From the NCBI GenBank assembly GCA_027475525.1, contig JAMWFC010000037.1, forward strand, positions 997,419-1,061,418: DNA of 64,000 nt, read 5' to 3'. The notes below the pieces were generated by a model that did no database searches, was not told the DNA's origin, and saw nothing but the letters and a program-made list of their open reading frames with translations. Position numbers and translations under genes: made by a program. The first letter of the stretch is position 1. Every line of letters begins with the position of its first letter. Below, piece by piece: positions 22,651 to 34,418 of this stretch. This DNA is from Macrolepiota albuminosa (Eukaryota > Basidiomycota > Agaricomycetes > Agaricales > Agaricaceae).

Positions 22651-23939
22651 ACTTTACGAAAAATGGCTGTATGAAAATACCTGCCGGCGGCTTCTTTCAC
22701 TGGCAATTGCGGCACGGACAGCCGGATCAATCTCAATTCCTTCTAACAAGTTGCCGTTCGTGGTAGTCCTGTAGGAAAGTTTAGAAAATCGACAATTACC
22801 ATCCATTGATCTGATTTTTCTCTAACCAGACCTCATGGGTCAGTAGACTAATGTTCTTTCTAGAGGTCTGATATGTATTGAGCTATATACAAACCGAGCC
22901 AAAATTCGTGCGAGAAAATAGAAACGAAGAAGATCTTTTTAAGGAATTTTCTATGATGGACCGAGCGATCGCCCACCGCAGTCAAGGAAACTCAAGGTTC
23001 AAGAAAAAGCTATCCAATTACAGTCAAGGTTACACAGGATTGGGTGCAGAAGTCCTTCGATCTCTACGAAAACCACCTGCAACTCCGTGGAGTTTTCGAA
23101 CCCAGGACACATGGTATCTCAAGGACTCAAAAACTCAATGACCGTGAACGAAAATTGTTACTGGATGGAGTTTAGTGATCATATGATTTCATTCATGGCT
23201 TTCGTTGGGGTTGGTTCCATTCTTCCCGAGTATACAAGCCTCATCTTATTGCCTATACGTACGCCATCTATGCTTATGGCATTACCAAGTGATGAAAGTA
23301 GTACCTCGTATGGATTGGAACGTTTCGAATAAAGTACGGGAAAGGGGAAAAGACGTAGCCAGACGTAGGACAAGAGCCAAAAATGATGAGGCAACATTGT
23401 AGGAATAGCTTCACAAGAAGTTAACCAGTGGGGATAAGTCGTGGTTCGTAAAGCTATGTGAGTATAAATGTCATATGACATCAAGCACGAGGTTCTCGCA
23501 GAAATTGAAAGTTTTGAAGTTTTGCATTGATGACTGACACCTTGAGCACGGGGACGGATCATGCTATGAAAAGAAAAGCGTCCGCTTGTCGTTTAGGCAT
23601 TTCTCTGTATTGTGGTCGCTGTTTGGACGAATTCATATGCATCCGTTATTCGCCTCGTAGACGAATAGGACATACGATGGTCGCCATAAATGCAGAAGCG
23701 GCGAAGCTTCGACGATACTACGATACTTCAGGGCTTCTTGATATCTTGATCGTTGTTTCTTCAAAGAGATTTTTCATCAGACTTGTTTTTACTTCTGGTG
23801 GGACGATTTTGTCACATTTAGAACATTTATATACAGATCCGAAGGACAGGTTAGTCGTCAAGCTTTAAGATCCGTCGTTTTCAGCTACATCCAGCCACCC
23901 GGTTGCTTGCATCGAAACAAGTGCAGAGGTAGAATCGTA

Positions 23940-25568
23940 ATGGACAAAACTGGCTTTGGTCCAAAGGTCCCAGCAGCCGATCATCACGCGCACGGGTCCA
24001 ACCAGGTTATTGTCTCACAATCACACTCCCATTCGCCACCACCATACGGTCCTATTAAATCTATTAACCCGTATTCCTGTCCTACCAGAAAGCATAGGTC
24101 CAGTCTTGAGCGCAATCTTCGGTCGGTCAGCTGCTTGAACGTCGTGCCTGAGGAGAGAATTGTCATGGAATTTTCTCGTTCAGTCGAACCTTGCACACCT
24201 AGGTATACTGGAGGAGCACCGTTGCATGGCGATGAGGAAGTCGAAGAGTGGGAGCTCGACGAAGAGCTTGAAGAACAAGGTCTTTACCGAGGTTCGTTGA
24301 GAAAATTCACTCACATCTACATTGTCTTGATATAATGGCGTACAGGCACTTACCGCCGTCTGGTGCTCCTATACACTCTGAGTCCTTTAACATTTGCTAT
24401 AGCATTTGCATTAATGGCGGCGCTACCATATGCCTTCTATCCAGTGACTGAAGCCTGGCCATACCCCTCTGTGCCCTATCTCAGACACCCCTTCCCTGAA
24501 CTTCTCACATCGTCCGCCCTTTTCTCCCTTTCTTACCTTCTCCGCGATCCAGTCAGCTCCCTCATAACGTCCATCTTCCCCGCGTCATTCACAATACTCC
24601 CAACAGTCCTTGCCACAGCTCTACACACCCTCCTCTATCTCATATTCCAACAATCCTCGCTTGTGTTGTTGTCAGTGACGCAGCATGCACCTGTGAAGCC
24701 GACGACGTGCGATGCGGCGTTTCGTCGCGTTTGGTGGCTTGCGCTCGGGTGGTCATGTGCTGAGGCTATTATCGGCATTTCGAAGGGGTACCAAGCGCGT
24801 GCTCTGTACCGCGATGTACTTGTCACTGTTCGGCGTTCTGGATCCGAAGCCGTAACGGGAAAATCTTACGGCACGGAAAGTCGAGATTTAGGACCTGGTG
24901 CTTCATCGTCAGGATCGAAAAGTCCAAGGGGCAAGGGGCCTATCACTAATCAACCGGCGTCTGCGTCGGGACAGAGTACTCTCGAGCTCTTCGAGCGCCA
25001 GGTTGAAGATGACGTGTATGATGGACAGAGATTGCAGCCGTTTAGCGAAGAGGAAGCAGGAGAGCACCATCCATTGCTGCCAAAGGGTGCCAAGAGCAAA
25101 GAGCAAGCTATCAAGTTGCTCGTGGAAGACGAGCTGAACGAGCTGATCGCACTACGTGCGAGGGAGGAGCTGGAAGATGCGTATGGAATGCCTGTCATTG
25201 TATGTTTTTACTCTTCTTTTTTAATCCCTTTAGAACCATGCTTAACGTTGTGGATGTAGCGTATCCCGGTATTCATAAGTTGTCTCCAACGCATCAACGA
25301 CCTCCTGCTCTCTCTCGGCCTTACACTCCTCCTCGCAACAGCATACTTAAGGTCCTCCATCTCACGAGACGATCCTCCACCGGGCTCATCAAACCTCCCT
25401 CTTTTGATTGGTGGGCCTTTCGTGTGGGCTGTCCACTGTTACCTCGCGCTGTTGCACACGCCTATGATTCTTCCGCGCATGGGCGTCCCGACCGTTGTGT
25501 ACCAAGCGAGCTTGGTGTCATTAAGCGCGTTCTTTGGAGGGCTGGCAGCGTGGAATGGCTTGTCATAG
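23940..25568 (+). CDS. Polytopic membrane protein of unknown function
   Basis: Exons 23940-24291, 24346-25199 and 25260-25568 give 504 residues. Introns: 24292-24345 (GTTCGT...CAG) and 25200-25259 (GTATGT...TAG). Residues 1-117 are soluble, His/Ser/Pro-rich and then acidic (DEEVEEWELDEELEEQGLY). They lead into about seven hydrophobic segments: LLYTLSPLTFAIAFALMAA, the SALFSLSYLL region, ILPTVLATALHTLLYLIF, VWWLALGWSCAEAIIGI, then after a long hydrophilic loop VFISCLQRINDLLLSLGL, FVWAVHCYLALLHTP and VYQASLVSLSAFFGG. The loop (GTESRDLGPG ... KEQAIKLLVEDEL) looks cytosolic. I recognise the general type (fungal integral membrane proteins without a named domain) but cannot assign a role. ATG 23940 is the first in-frame ATG after upstream in-frame codons without one; an upstream exon is not excluded. 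Confidence 0.75.
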
Positions 25569-28500
25569 CCGCAATTTCTGAACAGTGGGATGGATTTGTT
25601 GGTGTTGTGCTTTCAATGTTTTCTGCTTCTAACTTATTAACAGTACTCTACATGTAGCTTTGCGCGGATGTGTGTATATTATTTACTCATTAAAACGTCA
25701 CAAATGAAGAATCAGTGTCTAAAAACTGAAGATGATCGCGATTTCAAGACTAAATAAAAGAAAGGTGTATTCACATAATGTATTGTACAACATGAATACT
25801 GTGAAAAGATCCCGCACGGCCTCATAAACCTTACCCATGCGAAAAATTAAAAGCCACAGCACCGAACAAGGAACAGTAATCTGCAGCAGCAACACACGTT
25901 GTCAGTATCCTATCACCCGAAGACACAGGATATCAAAAGGACGGGAAATAAAAAGAGGTCAGGTACTCGATGCGTTTCAGCAAGTCCCCTCGCCCGCCCC
26001 CATATTGTACACTTTGGAGACTTTGGTATGGGCAAGAGGACATTCGTGTCCGCCCATCGAAAAAATATCATCAGGTAGAAGGAAGAGAGAATAGAAACAC
26101 GATGGAGGAGAACTGAAGGCGGAGAAAGGGAAGTTGAGATGTGAAGAAAGAGAATTCTCACCTCAACCTGTGTCCAATGTGTGTCCCTATATTCAAAAAC
26201 CTCAAATACAAGAGTCTATGACAGTAACACCACGAAGCGTCATCCTAGTCAAAGGAAAGAAAGGCATCAGCATTCTGAAAGTCGTAGAAAAAGCCAAAAA
26301 AAAAGAGATCAGACAAGGCTGAAATCGATAAAGTATTCCACATGGTTTTTGTTAAGAATGTGGTAAAGTATGGTATGATGTTGGATCATCACTGCATCAG
26401 AAAAGGAATGTCAAACTCACATTGACAGCCTAAATAGTGCGGAAGTGCGTAAAGAAGAAATAAGGGAAGAAACGACATGTTGGTGGAAATTTTTTGGGGA
26501 TTTATGGGGAAGGAATTGGATCTCCGATCGGTATGTTCCGGAAACAACGACACTCGAGCGCGGATTTACAACTGAAACTGTCATTTACTTCCACGTTCGA
26601 GGATATCGATATCGGTACCGTTTTCACCTTACTTCACGACACTAAAAGCTGGCGATGAATCGGCGTGTATCTCTATCCCGTTTCATGCGGATATACATAG
26701 AACGATGATATCTCCAGTCCGACTTGGAGCTTTCAATTCAAACCTTGACAGATTGGCACTTTTTACGTTCCTAGTCAAGGGTCTGCATTCAAAATGCCAA
26801 TACTCGTCAGCGATGTCCGCTGAAAATCGCCATCATCATCGACTTGCCAAGAGATACACCCACACAGGCCGTTTTGGCCGCTTTGCAAGTCAATTCATTC
26901 TTCCACGTGGGGGGCTTGGGTTCACCTTTGAATTATCCTGACGCCTTCTCTCAGTGCTTGCAAACTGACTAGGGACGACTCTCGCACTGGTATTCAGTAC
27001 ATTCAGTATCTGGATTCACGTTACGGGAAAACTGTGCTCTGTGCTTTGACGAACATTTCTCCTCCACGAGTCTGCTAAGATGAATGGCGAAACCCCTCCT
27101 CCTTGTGATATGCTTAAACTTAATGTGATTCAATTGCCAGTAGGCGTGCCTCCTGAGTTAGGGTATGTGCTCGATTGTATTCTTTCCCTGTTGGGATGAA
27201 CTGTATTCCTTGAAGTTATGCTTTCGTCCTTTTATCTCATATTTACAGACGTCCGTTCATGTCGATTTTGAGTCTTTAGCGGTGACGTATCCGATGTTCG
27301 TTTTTCTCTAAATCTACTGCCAACTTGTCGGGCTTTGGGCGTAAAATCGGGTCCTGCTCTCATTCACAAATGACAAAGATCCGATCAAAGACTGCTACAA
27401 TAACGCACTGATGCAGGAGCATCAGGGAATAGTCATGGAGGTCATCACAAAGAAGTTCATGCTGTAGTTGCTTTGAACGACGTGTATAAGTTTGGACTAC
27501 GATAATGGATATCTCATCAGGCTCGGATACTTTTGATAGCGAGCGCTCCATGTTGATAGTACTTGAGTGACGTTTCAGCTCCTGTCTTGGTGTAGCGTGT
27601 ACTAGATGTATTTGCATCCTTGATGTGTATCGTCGTAATGAGGATAGACTCACACGAATAGATCCAGAGTGTCTCCGAGGTTTTAGTTTAGAATCCTGGC
27701 TTAGTACAACTCGAGAACTTCTTGATCTCTTTGCAAAGGGATGGGAAATAGAATTGCGAGTTTTAGCCGAAGGACGATCATCGTGGCAGTACATACTCGT
27801 CATCAAATGACCTCTTCTAGAAGGATGACGGACGTTAAAGGGTTCAACGTTGAACCATGACAGATTGATATTGGGCTTTTGTCCTAAACTACTTCGCAGT
27901 ATCGTCGATATCATGTCGTTTTGAGATCTGATGGCTTTGCGGAACTGCACTGCATGCTCTATCGCCATTATATTCATGTTACTATGTTACTATTGTGATA
28001 TCTACGTCCTGTTCCGCGCACCGTGATTCGGACACAAATCTTTCTCGTCTGGTCAACTCAGCGAGTACGACATTTCTTCGATCCTGATTGATACACGATT
28101 TGACCCTTTTCCATTCAATATGTATCATGGAGTCTTTTGTAGTTGAAGGAGTCCTGAGAATGATCGGCAACCTCAAAAAATCCTTGACTACCAATCATTA
28201 TCCGTAGGCAACTGCCTGCCACTGCCAGTTGCGACAGGCGCAACGTCCCGAGATTGGCACCGACAGCCGGACTTTCAAGTCCTCGGGCAAAGGATGAGTA
28301 TATCATACCGTTTTTGGGAGCCTAAGTCTATATATATATCTCAGCCGTCCGCTTGTTCTCAAGGGGGCAACATATATATTGTCTTACAAAGCCTTGTCGC
28401 GACCTCAAGTTGTTGTTAATGCTGGCTGTTGACGTGACATTTCGGAGAGGATCGTTGATCGTGCCCAATGAATAATTCGGGATCTACATATATTATGAGT

Positions 28501-28859
28501 CTGGTTCCCACCTTGTACATACCTTGTGTGTATTGAATATTGAATGTTTGCAATAATAACCTAGTGAGCAATCGGAGATGGAAACATCAATACCTGAACC
28601 ACTTGTTTTGGCAACAGTGATCATGATCTCCCTAAAGTTTTACAAGGGAATAAAGACTTCTTAAAGGTTACCGCAGCTGATAAGCCCATCTGTCATCGTA
28701 GATCAAGGAACAACCCGAATGAGGATTCACTCTCTTGATACACATTCGTGACTTTTCAAAAGATCTCGCGAGGTGATGAAGAGTGAAGCAGGCTGTCTTC
28801 CCTGTGAGCTCCTTGGTCCCAGTCTGACCTCGAAGCATTCTCTGGACCCTCCGTCGTCC
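25569..28859. other. Gene-free stretch, 3.3 kb
   Basis: No supported gene. A frame of 205 codons on minus (27977-27360) and a spliceable start near 27080 on plus (MNGETPPPCD...) match nothing I know and lack coding-like neighbours. The G-alpha gene's 5' flank begins at about 28,600. Confidence 0.45.
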
Positions 28860-31073
28860 ATGAGCTATCCTTACGAGTCTGACGATCCTCTCACCCTCGC
28901 TATCGCTCCGCCCCCCAACGAGACTCCAGAACAGCGTGCAGCTCGCGAGTTCGCAGAGGCTCAGGCTAAGAGGGTCAGCGACGAGATTGACGAACAACTT
29001 CGCAAGGAGAGGGAGGGTGACAAGAAGAAGAAGAAGCCGGTCAAGCTACTATTACTAGGTTCCATCCAATTTTAATCTCACAGTGCAGTTGATGCAGTTT
29101 GCTGACTCCGCACGTACTTTTAGGCCAGAGCGAGAGTGGAAAGACGGCAACGCTCAAGAGTATTCTGTTCAATTCTTACCAAGACTACAAACTCACCATG
29201 CCATTCTCACAGACTTCCAATTGACGTATGCCCGACGTGAATGGTCTGAAGAACGCGCTTCATGGCGTGCTGTCATCCAGCTCAACCTCGTTCGAAATGT
29301 CAACTGTATCTTAGAACATCTGACTCAAGAGATCGCGGGATATGTTGACGGCCATAACAGTGACGACTCTTCAGACGAGGTACAGATTGTTCGTCGGAAA
29401 GCCAAGGCACTCCCCACACTCAAATTCAGAGAACACCATCGCCTTCTTCGACTCAGTCTCACCCCTTTGACGCGTGTACAGCAAGACCTCGAGCGAAAGC
29501 TCGGTGAAGCGTCGACTGAGGTACATTCTACTGCTTACATGACAGCCGCCCCATTCGAACATGCTCCAATCAACCGCCGTGCGCTACAAGAGTTCTCAAT
29601 CAACTCCAACAATGGATGGAAAAGCGCGCTTGTCAAATTACGTCCTAATCGCTTGGCACGTCCGGAAGTCGGAGAGAACCAACGTAAAGCGAAAGATATC
29701 GAGGACGACGTTGCTGAAATCCTTGACGCCTGCAAAAATGATATCAAGACCTTATGGGAAGACCCCGTTGTGACTGAAATGCTGAATAGGCGTAAGGCGC
29801 GAATAGAGGATAGTCCAGGGTTGTGAGTTTCTTTTTTTGATATCTTTCAGGAACCCCCCGGCTCGAGCTCCGTTCCTTAGTTTCCTGAATGATGCCGAGC
29901 GTATAGCTTCCAAAAATTACCAACCTACAGATGACGACGTGGTTCGTGCGCGTCTACGTACTCTCGGTGTGCAAGAGCACCGATTTGTCTTCGATAGTGG
30001 TGCGCTACTCAGGACCAGCAATTCAAATATTCTTAATAACCTCGGACAGGTAAGGCCATTGGACAGGAGTGGCGTTTGTATGATGTTGGTGGAACTCGGA
30101 GTAGTGTGAGTGCACTGAAACACTTCACTGCCTCCTTGGCGCCTGACTAAGTGTACCTCAACTCGCAGCGTGCAGCATGGTATCCCTATTTTGATGATGG
30201 TATGACCAATTTCCATACCTGACTTGGAATTGATATCTTAAATTTTCTAATGCAGTTGATGCTATCATCTTCCTTGCGTGAGTAGCACGTTCATTTCATC
30301 AATCTACCCAATGATCGCGGGAACATATTGACTATCAATAGACCAAGTGAGTTCTCTCGCTGATTGATGTTCGTTTTCATTTAACTGACACTGCCTTTTC
30401 ACAAAAAGTCTCTCCGTTTGACGAAAAACTCGCAGAAGATAAGCGTGTGAATCGCCTTGAAGATAGTTATCTCCTATGGCGTTCGGTTGTCTCCTGCAAG
30501 CTTCTAGCGCGTGCCCAGATTATCCTGTGTGAGTCTTTTACGACCATCATATGTTGGCGGGAGGAGTTTTGACGACAAACGCATCCAAATCAACGCTAGT
30601 CTTGAACAAATGTGATCTTCTCCAGGCTAAGCTACAAAGGGGCGTTCGGATTCGAGACTCCGTTCCCAGTTTTGGAGACAGAAAGAACGACCTCAAAACT
30701 GCCACGAAATGTATATCCCCTTCAATCTTCTAACGATGTCCCATCGCGGCTGATATGTCCCGCAGACTTCCAGCAACATTTTAAGGATATCTCGAAGCAC
30801 CATTCTCCTACCGCACGGCCTTTTTTCATGTACCTGACTTCTGTGATCGTAAGTATATCTGATTATGTCCCCTGTGTGGGACGACCCTTGGGGTTAGCAC
30901 TGAGTCCTAGATGGTTAACCTGTCTTTTTTTTTTAGGACACCCGATCAACCGCTGTAACTCTCGGCGCAGGTACTTACTCTTCACCTCCACCTATTTATT
31001 TACTTGCTAATCTTGTCTGTCAGTCGAAGAATCCATATTACGCGAACATTTACGCCATGCGGATTTGATGTAA
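28860..31073 (+). CDS. Divergent heterotrimeric G-protein alpha subunit, 13 exons
   Basis: Exons: 28860-29058, 29124-29159, 29213-29822, 29881-29999, 30050-30105, 30169-30199, 30256-30277, 30342-30346, 30409-30528, 30600-30710, 30766-30848, 30937-30970 and 31024-31073 give 491 residues, longer than typical G-alpha (about 350-360) because of an insert in the helical domain (about residues 110-280). Motifs: P-loop GQSESGKT (67-74), switch I RLRTLGVQEH keeping Arg306 and Thr309, switch II DVGGTRSSR with Thr337 where GTP-hydrolysing G-alphas have Gln, NKCD (402-405), and a C-terminus ending AVEESILREHLRHADLM. The N-terminus (MSYPYES) lacks the myristoylation Gly2. It belongs to the expanded divergent G-alpha class of Agaricomycetes. 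Exon 8 is only 5 bases. It should act in pheromone or nutrient signalling at membranes, but the missing Gln suggests altered GTP hydrolysis. Confidence 0.92.
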
Positions 31074-31700
31074 ATATTATCGGTGTTGACCATTTTGGAT
31101 TCAACTCACAGGTTGAATCAGCGTATAAAGTATCTTTCTTTCGGACATGCCCATGTATTTTACCTACTGATTTTGTCTTTGATATTTCCCGGTAATTTTG
31201 CCGTAGTCTCATGATCTTATTGTACAGTATCTCCGTACGTATACCATGCTCAGTACCTCTCATCTTGCCAATCATCTTTCTCTTGATACCTCGGTTTTTC
31301 ATTTTCTTGTTTACCTCACCGATTTTTACTAGTGGACTTAATAGGACTGTACAGATAAACTTTTAATAAATCCCAACGATGCATTCGGGGTGACGAGTCA
31401 ATTATGATAACATCCCTCTATCAAAAGCCAGATAATGCCTAGTGAGTAGTAAAAGAACAACAAGTCGTCATATTACAATGGAACCCTTCATGATCTCTGT
31501 TAGGCTAAGGACTTGCGATTCGCAACGCGGCGCGTCGATAGCACTGAGAACGTAATCATATTATAGAGAAATGGTATGTAGCTGATAATATTACACACCT
31601 GAGAATGTAATGGACCAAGTTAAGAAGATTCCCGCTACTTCAGTAGTGGGTTCTGGTAGCGACAGATTTCCCCCAAGCAAAAGAATCATCAGCTGCAGGC
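31074..31700. other. Spacer between G-alpha and the retroelement nest
   Basis: A/T-rich, no supported gene. Frames here (31000-31302 minus) are shadows or noise. Confidence 0.45.
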
Positions 31701-32148
31701 GACTTTGTCTCAGCAGATTTCAGTTTAATCTGGACGCATGAATTGCATATTGTCTCGGCAAACTTGTTTCAGGCATGCAATATGCCTGTTTTTCAGCAAA
31801 CTATGCAATTTCTTGTGCCCACACCTTTCTTCATCCTCATTTTGATCATAATGATCATCCAATCTGTGTCTATTGGCTCTATATTTAAAGTTTATTTTTT
31901 TATGTAGATACAAGTAGCAGGCTTTGCAGTCAGAGAGAGCACTCTTCAGTGTTTATTATATGGCTACTGACTGAGTATAAAGACATATAGTTGCAGACAG
32001 TCAAACACAACAATCTTGATATCTCCAAAGTGGGATTTTTTTTGGCCAAACCAAAATCAGATCTGAATTTAGGCACTTGAGAAACATCAAAAAACACCCT
32101 TCTGAAGCTTTTCTCATGACATTTTTATATAAGGGTGACCTCTAGAGG

Positions 32149-32900
32149 TTATGATTCAAATGGCATTTGAAATGTCATCAGACCTTGAGAGGAAGAGTGG
32201 ATTAAGTGCTCATCATAGCCAACGTATAAATCCAGGATAGCACCACATATGCATCCTGTAAAAGACTCAGTGACATAATCAGGAAAGGGCAGTACCCCTG
32301 AATGACAAATCATGACTTTGTTTAGCAGCTCAAGACTGTGAACTATACATAGCTTCCCATTTTTCTTTAGCACACAAAACCATCTTGATCAGTAAGCCAA
32401 ATTGGAAGGTTCATATACTCCAGCTGCTATCTTGGAGCAAATAATCTGACATACTTTGGCTTCTATCTCTGGCAGTATAAGTTGATTATGCTTGGTCCAT
32501 GGTATGTGGGGTATAGTTGGTATAACAACTGGTGGAAAAAAGTCAGTCCTTAGTTTACCATGCTCAGAGTCCTCCCAAGCAAATGCTTCATTTTGTTTCT
32601 GCATGATGTCAACTAATATGTCCAATTCTGCCATTGATAAAAAACCTATATTGTGGGCACTAAGGAATAGCACCTTTCATTTAGCTGTAAATTGTCCTGT
32701 TGGTTTGAAAGGTGGTGGATTCAGATTAAGTTTGGGCACAGTTGCTAACAGGTCACCAATTATCTTTCTTTCAATGCAAAATTCCTTGGATATGCTGCTT
32801 GCTACTGGTTTATACTTCTTGTTGATCTGAACCCCTTTATTTTAGGGGTAATATTGTTAGCAAATGAATTATAAGTAGAATTTTAGTTTCTAGCAAAATC
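32149..32900 (-). pseudogene. Decayed gypsy pol fragment (reverse transcriptase N-terminal part)
   Basis: Read on minus, the fragment matches the start of the intact gypsy-1 pol at 42,016-42,750 step by step: KGVQINKKYKPVA, IERKIIGDLLA, NPPPFKPTGQFTA, AFAWEDSEHGKLRTDFFPPV, PTIPHIPWTKHN, AGVYEPSN, LKKNGKLCIVHSLELLNKV, LDLYVGYDEHLIH. It is interrupted by stops and frameshifts and ends before the catalytic DD box. CpG dinucleotides that are frequent in the intact copy are almost all gone (CG replaced by TG or CA), which indicates long exposure to C-to-T decay. It is a relative, not a direct copy, of gypsy-1. Confidence 0.85.
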
Positions 32901-32999
32901 AGATATCAAAGGTTCTTTAGAATCAGGAGTAGAAACAAAATAAGTGTCTGTTAAAAGGTTTTCAGTAATATCCAAAGCTGTGAGTGTGACACTCCATTA

Positions 33000-34035
33000 C
33001 AGGGGGCTCCTCACACCACCCTTGTCCTGCTGGAGCATAAAAGGTACTCACCAGTTTTACTTCAGGCACTTCCTGTGCCTGTACTAGTGCTTCCACTAGC
33101 TCGACTCCAACATCTTGATTACAACGTGCTGAGCATTCCTTGGATGTGTGGCTTCAGGGGGTTGACACCCCCAATTGCCTTGCGGCCTTATGCTGCAAAT
33201 ACATCTTGAGTTCTATAGTGAGAACTCTCACCATTAAATCAGTATATTTAGTACTGAATACAGTGGGCACCTTGTGCCCTTATTGTCTAAGTGCTACTAT
33301 ATGCACAGAAGCATAATGCTCGAGTTGTGCCTGGGTGGTGTATTTCATCACCTCTGGGTGTAGATCTCAGAACACCCACAAGCACATGGTGTATGTGGTT
33401 TTCAACCACTGCTTCTCTGCTCTGGCATCGTCATTGCTAGACGACTCAATCATCTCCTCCTGGACTTCCTCCACTGCTGGTGTGCATGGAAAATGATTTT
33501 CCATGCTGCCTACTTCAGGAGTCACATTTTCCTCCGGTACCTCCTCTATACAGGCTTCTGCTATCCTGGTGGGCATTGAGCCTGCCACGGCCTGCCTGGC
33601 CCTACTACTCTGGCTCAGGGGCATAGGTCTCCCAGTTTGTACCAACAACTCGGTGTCTCCTGAGGTGCCCTAAGCACCTGTTGACTGCCTAACCTCATCA
33701 GGGGGCCCTTTGGAAGCTAGCCAGCTGGACTGTCAAAGTCCTCCTGGCAGCTGTGTAACTGGGGGAGTTAATCCCCCTGGCATCTTGTCCCATGGCCATT
33801 GCTGGCCATCATGTTGCAAGCTCTCAGCTCTCTGGGCCTTGCTTTCATTCCTGGGCAGGTTGGTGCTCCGACCTTGATCTTGAGCCTTGAGTTTTGATTG
33901 ACCCACATTGGATGCTTGCACATCCTGAGTGTCTGCTGGGTCTCCCCACAGATTGTGGGTGTTCCACCCACCATCAGTGGAGGCTGCAGGTATAGGGTTA
34001 CTCATTGATCCCCTGTTTGAGATTTGCATGGTGTG
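33000..34035 (-). pseudogene. Decayed gag-like ORF of the same old element
   Basis: Read on minus from about 34,035, the frame gives MSNPIPAASTDGGWNTHNLW, then a Gln/Ser/Pro-rich region and, after several stops, RAEKQWLKTTYTMCLWVF and DLHPEVMKYTTQAQLEHY. Several stops fit CGA to TGA. No zinc knuckle or protease motif is visible. Its position upstream (in minus sense) of the pol fragment suggests a gag; that is inference. Confidence 0.45.
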
Positions 34036-34137
34036 GCTGTGCAAGAAGCTCGAGAAGCTGATAGAGTTCTTTCAACAAACTCAGTGACTGACGTCAGATG
34101 CTAGGCAATAGATCCTAGCTGGCAGATTCAGAAAAAT

Positions 34138-34418
34138 GTAACGAAGTTACAGCTTTTGTGAGAGCTTAGTTCACACAGTACAGAATCAGACCAGACCAAT
34201 CTATTGACTATGTAGTGTAAAACAGAAATAAGCTGCTTAATAAGCAGCAAGTGTAAACTATTTATAATATGTAACTAATAATATTATATTATAATAAATA
34301 TAATATAATATTGACTACTAAAGTAAGTAAAAGCTATGTGACCAATGCCACATAGTGGACTATGCTACAGTAAACGACTTTGTTTTCAGAGGAGATATTA
34401 TTCTACTAGTAGGTTACA
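34138..34418 (-). repeat. Possible LTR of an old element
   Basis: TGTAAC at 34138 and GTTACA ending 34418 are inverted ends of the kind that bound LTRs, about 130 bases upstream (minus sense) of the gag-like frame. The interior is extremely A/T-rich (taatatta runs at 34,260-34,320). No target duplication, purine tract or second copy is seen, so this is weak. Confidence 0.3.

Larger units (their letters stand above)
21422..23939. other. Repeat-rich intergenic stretch
   Basis: Holds a tandem duplication and a foldback element (listed separately). From about 22,870 to 23,870 there are frames of 60-113 codons (for example 22878-23141 and 23527-23868, both +) that I could not tie to any family. 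They may be eroded transposon sequence, but I see no catalytic motif. Confidence 0.45.

Noticed and set aside
22878..23868. A possible DNA-transposase remnant (frames reading VQKSFDLYENHLQLRGVF and RRRIGHTMVAINAEA)
   Set aside because: The pieces are in different frames and no catalytic D/E motif can be followed, so the assignment is too weak.
27360..27977. A 205-codon minus-strand frame as a gene
   Set aside because: No recognisable domain, no partner exons, composition like the surrounding intergenic DNA.
29823..29850. A 28-base intron in the G-alpha gene, and a 17-base one at 30050-30066
   Set aside because: Longer alternatives (29823-29880 and 30000-30049) restore conserved G-alpha sequence (PGFFLNDAERIA and GKAIGQEWRLYDVGG).
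34138..34418. A solo LTR with target duplication
   Set aside because: The flanking bases (aaaaa and agaga) do not match, so only a tentative LTR-like label is kept.
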